DNA from: JANLQB01 sp043735935
GTDB taxonomy: Bacteria > Verrucomicrobiota > Verrucomicrobiia > Chthoniobacterales > Chthoniobacteraceae
Direction: 5' to 3'
DNA: 10,337 bases
NCBI GenBank assembly: GCA_043735935.1
Contig: JAYTDO010000473.1
Location: forward strand, 1 to 10,337
Shown: positions 1-6,012 of the stretch, piece by piece
Position numbering within the stretch: position 1 is the first letter of the stretch
Layout of the letters: each line of letters starts with the position of its first letter
Notes under the pieces: generated by a model
What the model saw: the letters and a program-made list of their open reading frames with translations, nothing else
What the model was told of the DNA's origin: nothing
The model's database searches: none
Position numbers and translations under genes: made by a program

Positions 1-806
1 CCGATTTCAGAGACATTGAAATCGGCCTTTTGAAGGAGCTGCGCGGCTTCGGAGAGGCGGGACTCGCGCATGTAACGGCCGAGGCTGACGCCGAGCCGAT
101 CGCGAAAGACGGCCCGGAGATGGCTGACGCTGTAGCCGAGTTCCTCCGCGATGTCACCGATCGTCACGGCCTTGTGCAGATGCTCGCGGACGTAGTGGTT
201 GATGCTTTCGAGGATGACGTCGCGCACGTCGTCGCTGGAGTGGATGTCGTGCCGGTCGCGCGGGATTTCGGGTGCTCCCGTGAGGTGGAGGAGCAGGCGT
301 GAAAGGGTGTGGGAAATGTCGAGCGTGTCGGGTGTGTGGCCGCGCGGGTGCGTGTATTCGCGGAGGAGATCGGAAAGGAACCCAAAGGCCGTTTCGTCGA
401 GGGTGCGCGGCGCATCGCGCAGAGCGTGGAGGGCGTCCGCGTTGCGAAGCTCGAAGGTGATGAAAAACCACGCAAGCGGGCCATGAGACACGTCCATGTA
501 GTGGTGGAATTGATTTGGGAAGATCAAGGCGCACTCGCCGGGATGGAGCTGGTAGGTGTTCCGGTCGACGCGAATCGGGCCGGGCTTGTCGAGGACGGTC
601 ACCAGCTCGAATCGGTGGTGGTAGTTGTTGCTGACGCCCTCGGGCCGGAGCGCGGACGTGTCTGTGCGCTTGAAGAAGATGATGTTGTCCGGAGCCAGGG
701 ATGACTCGATCCGAAGGCCCGAGAACAGGCTCGCGGGAACCGGCAGGGATTTCAGGGCGCGTTTGATCGCCTGGGTCGTCCGTTGGTGGTGGCAATGTAG
801 GGGCAT
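1..806 (-). CDS. AraC-family transcriptional regulator, C-terminus cut by window edge
   Basis: Reading the minus strand from an ATG at 806 gives an open frame of 268 residues that runs off the left edge. The N-terminal half looks like the cupin-type sugar-sensing arm of AraC proteins: YHHRFEL at about 62-68, PGE at 89-91, then LIFPNQFHHY at 94-103. The C-terminal half is a clear AraC DNA-binding domain. A first helix-turn-helix, IAEELGYSVSHLRAVFR, spans 219-235 and is followed by the long linker helix RLSEAAQLLQ. The frame ends at SEI, where the second helix-turn-helix begins, so roughly 30-40 residues are missing. An in-frame stop lies at 861-863 and no other good start lies between, so ATG 806 is preferred, although its Shine-Dalgarno is poor (GGGGAG lies 13 nt away). 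It is divergent from the SDR-GH88 operon and probably controls it. The effector is unknown; a sugar or uronide is inferred from context. Confidence 0.9.
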   Translation of the reverse strand, partial: MPLHCHHQRTTQAIKRALKSLPVPASLFSGLRIESSLAPDNIIFFKRTDTSALRPEGVSNNYHHRFELVTVLDKPGPIRVDRNTYQLHPGECALIFPNQFHHYMDVSHGPLAWFFITFELRNADALHALRDAPRTLDETAFGFLSDLLREYTHPRGHTPDTLDISHTLSRLLLHLTGAPEIPRDRHDIHSSDDVRDVILESINHYVREHLHKAVTIGDIAEELGYSVSHLRAVFRDRLGVSLGRYMRESRLSEAAQLLQKADFNVSEI

Positions 807-839
807 CGGGATGGCCGGACTCCCCGGCGGAACGAACTT

Positions 840-927
840 TTGTAACGAGCGGACGCCAAATTACCACGCCCTTCTCGCGAATTAAAATGCGCGCAGGACT
901 AGCCGCCGTGGCGCCGCTCGTTTACAA
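840..927. promoter_or_regulatory. Long inverted repeat in the divergent promoter region, candidate AraC operator pair
   Basis: The left arm at 840-857 reads TTGTAACGAGCGGACGCC. The reverse complement of the right arm at 910-927 reads TTGTAAACGAGCGGCGCC. They align over 17 bases with one single-base gap in each arm: TTGTAA, then CGAGCGG, then CGCC. The 52-nt space between them contains the candidate rightward promoter. The left arm ends 3 nt before the putative -35, a usual position for an AraC-type activator. The right arm lies in the leader of the rightward operon. That the AraC protein binds here is inference. Confidence 0.55.
861..888 (+). promoter_or_regulatory. Candidate sigma70-type promoter for the SDR-GH88 operon
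   Basis: TTACCA at 861-866 and TAAAAT at 883-888 are separated by 16 nt in an AT-rich island of otherwise GC-rich DNA. Each box matches the consensus at four or five of six positions. Transcription would begin near 895, downstream of ATG 887 and upstream of the GTG at 935, which supports the later start for the SDR gene. A weaker leftward pair (TTAATT at 885-880, TAATTT at 863-858, read on the minus strand, 16-nt spacer) could serve the AraC gene. Confidence 0.35.
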
Positions 928-934
928 GGCGGCT

Positions 935-1705
935 GTGAATCCAGTTGCACTCATCACGGGGTCTTCGCGCGGCATTGGTCGCGGCATCGCGCTCGCCCTG
1001 GCGCGGACCGGGCAGGAAGTGGTGATCAACTACGCCGGCAACGAGGCGGCAGCCCGCGAGTGCGTGGCGCTTTGCACGGAGGCGGGCGCGCCCCGGGTGG
1101 AAATGGTGCAGGCCGACGTCTCGCTGGCGGACGATCGCGCGAGGATGATCGCCTTTATCCGGGAGAAATTCGGGCGCCTCGACCTGCTCGTGAACAATGC
1201 GGGCATCCCGTCGCCGGGCCGTTTGGACGTGTTGGACGCGACCGAGGAGTCGTTCGATCGGGTGATCGCGGTGAACCTGAAGGGGCCATATTTTTTGACC
1301 CAGACCGCCGCGAAACTCATGATCGAATCGCCGCCGCGCGTCGGTGGCACCCGGGCGATCGTGAACGTGACTAGCATTTCGGCTTTCGCCGCTTCGACGA
1401 ATCGCGGCGACTACTGCATGGCAAAGGCGGCGCTCGCGATGATGACCCAGCTTTACGCGGCGCGGCTGGCCGAATGCGGCATCGGCGTTTTCGAGATCCA
1501 GCCGGGCGTGATCGCGACGGACATGACGGGGCCCGTGAAGGCGAAATACGACGCGCTCTTCGCCAGCGGCTTTGCGCCGATCAATCGATGGGGTGAACCG
1601 GACGATGTCGCCCGCGCGGTCGTGGCCGTGGCGCAGGGGCATTTTCCGTATTCGACGGGACAGGTTTTTCATGTAGATGGCGGCTTTCACCTGCGAACCT
1701 TATGA
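935..1705 (+). CDS. Short-chain dehydrogenase/reductase (3-ketoacyl-ACP reductase/FabG-like)
   Basis: This is a classical SDR of 256 residues, an NAD(P)-dependent cytoplasmic oxidoreductase. Visible motifs are the TGSSRGIG nucleotide loop at 8-15, NNAG at 87-90, the AVNLKGP segment near 112-118, catalytic Ser147 (NVTS), YCMAK with Tyr160 and Lys164, and a C-terminal GQVFHVDGG. The start is taken as GTG 935. It has AAGG at 926-929 with a 5-nt spacer, the protein then begins directly with the first beta strand (NPVALITG) as in relatives, and the length fits the family. ATG 887 in the same frame would add 16 residues, has no Shine-Dalgarno, and overlaps the candidate -10 box. Although such proteins are often named 3-ketoacyl-ACP reductases, the setting beside a GH88 enzyme suggests a sugar or uronate substrate, for example a KduD-like role. 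That is inference. Confidence 0.9.
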   Translation: MNPVALITGSSRGIGRGIALALARTGQEVVINYAGNEAAARECVALCTEAGAPRVEMVQADVSLADDRARMIAFIREKFGRLDLLVNNAGIPSPGRLDVLDATEESFDRVIAVNLKGPYFLTQTAAKLMIESPPRVGGTRAIVNVTSISAFAASTNRGDYCMAKAALAMMTQLYAARLAECGIGVFEIQPGVIATDMTGPVKAKYDALFASGFAPINRWGEPDDVARAVVAVAQGHFPYSTGQVFHVDGGFHLRTL

Positions 1706-3084
1706 AGATTCTCCACGAACTGCGCCCAGCGGACTTGAAACAAAAGATCGAGCGACTCTGGGAGGTCTCGGCGGGAAAAATCTGGTCGATCGACCGCGAT
1801 GAGGTTCCCGGCGCGGCGACGCCCGTCTTCACGGTGCAGGGGAAATATACGGCGCGCGGCTGGACGGAGTGGACGCAGGGGTTCGTCTACGGCTCGGCGA
1901 TTTTGCAGTTCGACGCGTTTTGGGATCAACAGTTCCTGCGGCTCGGGCGCGATCGCACGATCCAGCGCATGGCGCATCACATCACGCACACGGGCGTGCA
2001 TGATCACGGGTTTAACAACGTGAGCACCTACGGGAATCTGTGGCGGCTGATGCGCGAAGGGCGGCTGCCGGAGAACGAACGCGAGCGTGATCTCTATGAA
2101 CTGGCGCTGAAATGCTCCGGCGCCGTGCAGGCGTCGCGCTGGACTCAGATCGCTAACGGCGAAGGTTTCATCCACTCGTTCAATGGCCCGCATTCGCTTT
2201 TCGCCGACACCATCCGCTCGCTCCGCGCGCTGGCGCTTTCGCATCAACTTGGCCATGTGTTGATGGGCGAGCGGGATGAGCGAATTTCGCTGCTGCGCCG
2301 GCTCGTCGAGCACGCGCGCACGACCGCGAAGTGGACGCTCTATTATGGAAACGGTCGTGATGCGTACGACGTGCGCGGGCGAGTGGCGCACGAGAGTGTC
2401 TTTAATGTGAACGACGGCTCGTATCGGTGCCCGAATACGCAGCAGGGTTATTCGCCGTTCACGACATGGACGCGCGGCCTCGCGTGGATCATGTGCGGCT
2501 ACGCGGAGCAGCTTGAGTGGGTCGCGACGCTCCGGGATCAGGACATGGAGAAGATCGGCGGACGCGACGCGACCGAGGCGGTGATGCTGAATGCCGCTCG
2601 CGCCGCGTGCGATTATTACATCGAAAACACGCCCGCCGACGGCATCCCGTACTGGGACACGGGCGCGCCGGGCCTGGTGCATCTGGGCGACTATCTTGAC
2701 CGGCCGGCTGACCCCTTTAACGACCACGAACCGGTGGATAGCTCCGCCGCTGTGATCGCCGCGCAGGGGCTCCTGCGGCTGGGAGCTTACCTCAATGCCA
2801 GGGGGCAGACCGAGGATGGCGGGCGTTACATCAGCGCAGGTCTCACCGTGCTGCACACCGCGCTGAGCGAAGCATACCTGTCGACGGATCTCACACATCA
2901 GGGCCTCATCCTGCACAGCGTTTACCACCGCCCGAACGGATGGGATTACGTGCCGCCGGGCCGGAAGGTTCCATCGGGCGAGTCGTCGATCTGGGGCGAT
3001 TACCACGCGCGCGAAGTCGCACTTTACGTGCAGCGGATTTACGAGAACAAGCCGTACCTGTGCTTTTTCGGACCGACTGCGTGA
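1702..3084 (+). CDS. Glycoside hydrolase family 88-like protein (unsaturated glucuronyl hydrolase)
   Basis: The protein has 460 residues and no signal peptide, so it is probably cytoplasmic. It resembles GH88 enzymes, which hydrate the double bond of 4,5-unsaturated uronic acids at the end of lyase-produced oligosaccharides and so release them. Signs of the alpha/alpha-barrel family are HDHGF at 100-104 (Asp101 as the candidate catalytic acid), FADTIRSL at 167-174 (Asp169, the likely second aspartate), QQGYSPFTTWTRGLAW at 247-262, GIPYWDTGAP at 314-323, DSSAAVIAAQGLL at 346-358, and the late SSIWGDYHAREVAL. The family's usual HQG appears here as QQG, so this may be a separate subgroup. Its ATG overlaps the SDR stop (ATGA), indicating translational coupling. 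No polysaccharide lyase is present in the window, so the source of its substrate is not shown. The related family GH105 is a less likely alternative. Confidence 0.85.
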   Translation: MKILHELRPADLKQKIERLWEVSAGKIWSIDRDEVPGAATPVFTVQGKYTARGWTEWTQGFVYGSAILQFDAFWDQQFLRLGRDRTIQRMAHHITHTGVHDHGFNNVSTYGNLWRLMREGRLPENERERDLYELALKCSGAVQASRWTQIANGEGFIHSFNGPHSLFADTIRSLRALALSHQLGHVLMGERDERISLLRRLVEHARTTAKWTLYYGNGRDAYDVRGRVAHESVFNVNDGSYRCPNTQQGYSPFTTWTRGLAWIMCGYAEQLEWVATLRDQDMEKIGGRDATEAVMLNAARAACDYYIENTPADGIPYWDTGAPGLVHLGDYLDRPADPFNDHEPVDSSAAVIAAQGLLRLGAYLNARGQTEDGGRYISAGLTVLHTALSEAYLSTDLTHQGLILHSVYHRPNGWDYVPPGRKVPSGESSIWGDYHAREVALYVQRIYENKPYLCFFGPTA

Positions 3085-3092
3085 GGCTGAAT

Positions 3093-3548
3093 ATGCTCCT
3101 CTCCGACCTCGCACAAATCCCGGGCCGCCGTTATCCCGCGCGGCGGCTCACGCAAAATCTAGTGGGCGGTGTCGCGCCGATTCAGGCGCGCAATTTCGCC
3201 ATCGGAAACGTGACGCTCGACCCACTGGGCGGACAGGTGCCGTGGCACAACCAGGAGCAGGAGGAAGTCTACTTCATCGTGGATGGCACCGGCGAAATGT
3301 GTCTCGGCGACGAACGGAGCACCGTGACCAGCGGACAGATGGTCTACATCCCGAGCGGCGTGTTTCACCAGCTCACGAATATCGGCGAGACCCCGCTGCG
3401 AATGATCTACTGCTACGGCCCCGCGGGTGACGTGGCGCACTGGCGTCAGGAATTGGACGGCACGCTCCCGGTCGCGGGATGTGACGTGCCGCCGCTTCCC
3501 GCCGGGGCGCAACCGCAATGCGTGGACAAACCCGCCGTCGCATGTTGA
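3093..3548 (+). CDS. Small single-domain cupin, possibly KdgF-like
   Basis: The protein has 151 residues with one cupin barrel in the middle. Motif 2 is textbook: GQMVYIPSGVFHQLTN fits G-x5-P-x-G-x2-H-x3-N. Motif 1 is GGQVPWHNQEQEEVYFIVDG, which fits G-x5-H-x-H-x3-E-x6-G except that the second His is Gln. The expected metal ligands are therefore His, Gln or Glu, and His. ATG 3093 has GAGG at 3083-3086 with a 6-nt spacer, and it lies 8 nt after the GH88 stop, so it belongs to the same operon. Cupins of this size next to GH88 enzymes recall KdgF, which linearises unsaturated monouronates in pectin and alginate breakdown. That role fits the context but is not proven, and an isomerase or a sensor-like cupin is also possible. 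About 40 C-terminal residues after the barrel are rich in Pro and Ala. Confidence 0.85.
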   Translation: MLLSDLAQIPGRRYPARRLTQNLVGGVAPIQARNFAIGNVTLDPLGGQVPWHNQEQEEVYFIVDGTGEMCLGDERSTVTSGQMVYIPSGVFHQLTNIGETPLRMIYCYGPAGDVAHWRQELDGTLPVAGCDVPPLPAGAQPQCVDKPAVAC

Positions 3549-3557
3549 CGTGATGCC

Positions 3558-3779
3558 ATGAATTTGTCCCAGCAACAGGCCATCGACCGCGTATTCGAGA
3601 TCCTCAGCGAGCATTTCGATCACGTCGTCATCGCTGTCGGCACGTATGACGAAGATAAGCAGTACACGACCGCCGCGAGCTACACCGGGGGTGTGGCGGC
3701 TGCCATCGGGCTCTGCAAATTGTATGAGAAGAAGTGGACGAAAGAGCACCTCTGGGGGCCGGACGAAGAGTTTGATTGA
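3558..3779 (+). CDS. Small conserved-looking protein of unknown function (73 residues)
   Basis: I do not recognise this protein. It begins MNLSQQQAIDRVFEILSEHF, a likely amphipathic helix. A short hydrophobic strand (HVVIAVGTYDED) follows, then a Gly/Ala-rich stretch (YTGGVAAAIGLCKLYEKK), and it ends with an acidic tail (GPDEEFD). There is no signal peptide or metal-binding cluster. Codon third positions are mostly G or C, as in the neighbours, which supports real coding. It starts 9 nt after the cupin stop and ends 33 nt before the Gfo/Idh start, all on the same strand, so it is very probably part of the operon. No Shine-Dalgarno is visible, so coupled translation is likely. It could be a small partner of one of the enzymes, but nothing in the sequence shows this. 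Confidence 0.7.
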   Translation: MNLSQQQAIDRVFEILSEHFDHVVIAVGTYDEDKQYTTAASYTGGVAAAIGLCKLYEKKWTKEHLWGPDEEFD

Positions 3780-3812
3780 TCGGCGTTCCCGCAGTCGCAT
3801 CCGTATTTCAAC

Positions 3813-4955
3813 ATGCAGATAGGTATCATTCTCAATGGTGTCACCGGACGCATGGGCACCAATCAACATTACATCCGATCGATCCTCGCGATCATGGAGC
3901 AGGGGGGCGTCAAAGTCGGTCCGGGAGAAACGATCATGCCGGCCCCGGTGCTCGTCGGTCGCAACGAAGCCAAGCTCGCCGAACTCGCCGCGATGTATCC
4001 GGGCGTGGCTTACACCACCAGCCTCGGCACCGCGCTCGCCGATCCGGCGAATGTCATCTACTTCGACGCCCAGACGACTTCCCGCCGCTTTGACGGAGTC
4101 CACGAGGCCATCGCGGCGGGCAAACATATCTATTGCGAGAAGCCCACGGCCGTGGACACCGCGCAGGCCTACGAACTTTACCAGCTCGCCAAACGCGCGG
4201 GCGTGAAACACGGGGTCGTGCAGGACAAACTCTGGCTGCCGGGAATGGTGAAGCTCAAGACGCTGATCGATCAGGGATTCTTTGGCGAAATCCTGAGCGT
4301 GCGCGGCGAGTTCGGATACTGGGTCTTTGAGGGCGACACCGTGGTGCCGCAGCGCCCGTCGTGGAATTACCGCAAGGAGGAGGACGGCGGCATCATCGTC
4401 GACATGCTCTGCCACTGGCGGTACGTGCTGGATAACCTCTTCGGCAAAGTCAAAGCCGTGAGCTGCCTCGGAGCGACGCACGTCAAAGAGCGCATCGACG
4501 AATCCGGCCTGCCATACGACTGCACGGCCGACGACAGTGCCTACGCGACCTTTGAACTCGAGAACGGCGTCGTGGCGCATTTCAACTCGAGCTGGGCGGT
4601 GCGCGTGCGGCGCGACGATCTTCTCACCTTGCAGGTCGACGGCACGAAAGGCAGCGCGGTCGCGGGCCTGCGCGACTGCCTCGTCCAGCACGGCAGCGCC
4701 ACCCCGCGTTGCACGTGGAATCCGGACATCGACTCGCCGATCAAATACCTCGACGGCTGGAACCGCGTCCCCGATTGGCAGGCGCTTCAGAACGCCTTCA
4801 AGGTGCAGTGGGAACTTTTTCTGCGACACGTCGCCTTCGGTGAACCTTTCCCCTGGGACTTGAGGGAAGGGGCGAAAGGCGTGCAGCTCGCGGAGCTCGG
4901 CCTTCAGAGCTGGGCGAAGCGCGCGTGGGTCGACGTGCCCCCGCTGGCCGTCTAG
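3813..4955 (+). CDS. Gfo/Idh/MocA-family oxidoreductase
   Basis: This is an NAD(P)-dependent sugar or polyol dehydrogenase of 380 residues with no signal peptide. The N-terminal Rossmann domain carries GVTGRMG at 9-15 (G-x2-G-x2-G), followed by the family signature CEKPTAV with EKP at 109-111. The second domain has VQDKLWLPG near 136-144, the FFGEILSVRGEFGYW strand, and GGIIVDMLCHW at 192-202, where Asp197 and His201 take the place of the usual DxxxH catalytic pair. The N-terminus is less typical: GRMG resembles dihydrodipicolinate reductase, and the segment from about 20 to 45 is longer than usual. It is the last gene of the rightward set, 33 nt after the 73-residue gene, with no Shine-Dalgarno. 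By context it oxidises or reduces a product of the GH88/cupin/SDR steps. The substrate cannot be read from the sequence. Confidence 0.9.
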   Translation: MQIGIILNGVTGRMGTNQHYIRSILAIMEQGGVKVGPGETIMPAPVLVGRNEAKLAELAAMYPGVAYTTSLGTALADPANVIYFDAQTTSRRFDGVHEAIAAGKHIYCEKPTAVDTAQAYELYQLAKRAGVKHGVVQDKLWLPGMVKLKTLIDQGFFGEILSVRGEFGYWVFEGDTVVPQRPSWNYRKEEDGGIIVDMLCHWRYVLDNLFGKVKAVSCLGATHVKERIDESGLPYDCTADDSAYATFELENGVVAHFNSSWAVRVRRDDLLTLQVDGTKGSAVAGLRDCLVQHGSATPRCTWNPDIDSPIKYLDGWNRVPDWQALQNAFKVQWELFLRHVAFGEPFPWDLREGAKGVQLAELGLQSWAKRAWVDVPPLAV

Positions 4956-4975
4956 CGGAGCCGAATCGCATCCAT

Positions 4976-5011
4976 TTTGGAAAACATGTAGCGGAGGTAA
5001 AACACCGCTGC
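4976..5011 (+). promoter_or_regulatory. Weak promoter-like boxes and small hairpin before rmlB
   Basis: The 70-nt gap before rmlB holds TTGGAA at 4977-4982 and TAAAAC at 4998-5003 with a 15-nt spacer, a poor sigma70 match. It also holds a 7-bp stem with one G-T pair (4988-4994 with 5005-5011) around a 10-nt loop, 14 nt before the ATG. No T-run follows, so it is not an intrinsic terminator. Either element could separate rmlB from the upstream operon, but both are weak. Confidence 0.2.
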
Positions 5012-5025
5012 TAAGAACGCCCCCC

Positions 5026-6012
5026 ATGCGTCTTCTCGTTACTGGCGGCTGCGGCTTTATCGGCAGCAATTTCATCCGTTACGTCCTGAACCATTTCGGC
5101 CCGGAGATGATTTCGAATGTGGACGTCCTGACCTATGCCGGAAACCTCGCGAACCTCGACGGGGTCGCAGATGAATTCGGCGAGCGTTACGAGTTCCTCA
5201 ATGCGGACATCGCCGACGCCGCGCAGATCAATGCGCTGATGGCTAAACATCAGTTTTACGCGGTCGTGAATTTCGCCGCCGAGTCGCATGTCGATCGGTC
5301 CATCGATACGCCGGGTGATTTCATTCACACGAACATCGTCGGCACGTCGGTCCTCCTCGATGCGGCTCGCAAACATGGCGTGCGCCGCTTTCTGCAAGTC
5401 TCCACCGATGAAGTCTACGGCTCGCTCGGGCCGGAGGGGAAGTTCACGGAAAAGTCGGAGCTCAAGCCCAGTTCGCCCTACTCCGCCAGCAAGACATCGG
5501 CCGATCTGCTCGCGATGGCCTGCTACCACACCTACGGGCAGGAGGTCGTCATCACGCGATGCTCGAACAACTACGGGCCGTATCAATTTCCCGAAAAGCT
5601 CATTCCGCTCATGATCGTGAATGCGCTCCACGACAAGCCGCTGCCCGTTTACGGCGACGGCATGAACGTGCGCGATTGGATTCACGTCGAGGACCATTGC
5701 GCGGCGATTTTCGCGGCACTGCTCCACGGCAAAGCCGGCGAGGTTTACAACGTCGGATCGGACGGCGAGATGCGGAATATCGACGTGGTGACGATGATCC
5801 TCGATCACCTCGGCAAACCGCATGACCTCATCAAATACGTCGCTGACCGCCTCGGGCATGATCGGCGTTATGCGATCGACTCGACGAAGGCGCACACCGA
5901 ACTCGACTGGAAATCGCGGCACCATCACGCCGACGGCATCCGGCAGACGATCGACTGGTATGTCGCCAACCGCGCGTGGTGGGAGCCGCTGCTGAAGCGG
6001 AATCACGCGTGA
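5026..6012 (+). CDS. rfbB: dTDP-glucose 4,6-dehydratase
   Basis: This protein of 328 residues (also called RmlB) converts dTDP-glucose to dTDP-4-keto-6-deoxyglucose using bound NAD+, the second step of dTDP-L-rhamnose synthesis in the cytoplasm. It is an extended SDR. The nucleotide loop GGCGFIG is at 7-13, YAGNLANL at 37-44, and AAESHVDRSI at 84-93. The catalytic triplet Thr127-Asp128-Glu129 lies in STDEVYG, which distinguishes dehydratases from epimerases. Tyr152 and Lys156 lie in PYSASK, followed by NNYGPYQFPEKLIP, GDGMNVRDWIHVEDH and the hallmark DRLGHDRRYAID at 274-285. The length is slightly below the usual 340-360. The start at ATG 5026 gives the canonical N-terminus MRLLVTGGCGFIGSN. 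Its stop overlaps the start of rmlD by 4 nt. The genes for the first and third steps (rmlA, rmlC) are not in the window. Confidence 0.96.
   Translation: MRLLVTGGCGFIGSNFIRYVLNHFGPEMISNVDVLTYAGNLANLDGVADEFGERYEFLNADIADAAQINALMAKHQFYAVVNFAAESHVDRSIDTPGDFIHTNIVGTSVLLDAARKHGVRRFLQVSTDEVYGSLGPEGKFTEKSELKPSSPYSASKTSADLLAMACYHTYGQEVVITRCSNNYGPYQFPEKLIPLMIVNALHDKPLPVYGDGMNVRDWIHVEDHCAAIFAALLHGKAGEVYNVGSDGEMRNIDVVTMILDHLGKPHDLIKYVADRLGHDRRYAIDSTKAHTELDWKSRHHHADGIRQTIDWYVANRAWWEPLLKRNHA

Noticed and set aside
1..25. Perfect 8-bp inverted repeat CCGATTTC...GAAATCGG with a 9-nt loop
   Set aside because: It lies within the AraC coding sequence, where both arms are explained by the codons for Asp-Phe and Glu-Ile, and it has no T-run.
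154..867. Long minus-strand open frame of 237 codons over the regulator
   Set aside because: Its translation is Arg/Pro/His-rich and of low complexity, typical of a shifted frame in GC-rich DNA. The AraC frame in the same place has clear family motifs.
1291..1297. Run of T residues as a slippage or frameshift site
   Set aside because: It encodes the Phe of the normal SDR segment GPYFLTQ, and the frame continues intact.
1687..3114. 475-codon open frame on the minus strand opposite the GH88 gene
   Set aside because: It is an antisense shadow rich in Arg, with no recognisable domain, while the plus strand carries a clear GH88 protein.
3159..5075. 638-codon open frame on the minus strand opposite the cupin and Gfo/Idh genes
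   Set aside because: It spans several well-supported plus-strand genes and their gaps, and its translation resembles no protein family. Long antisense frames are expected at this GC content.
5011..6006. 331-codon minus-strand frame opposite rmlB
   Set aside because: rmlB carries all expected catalytic motifs; the antisense product has none.
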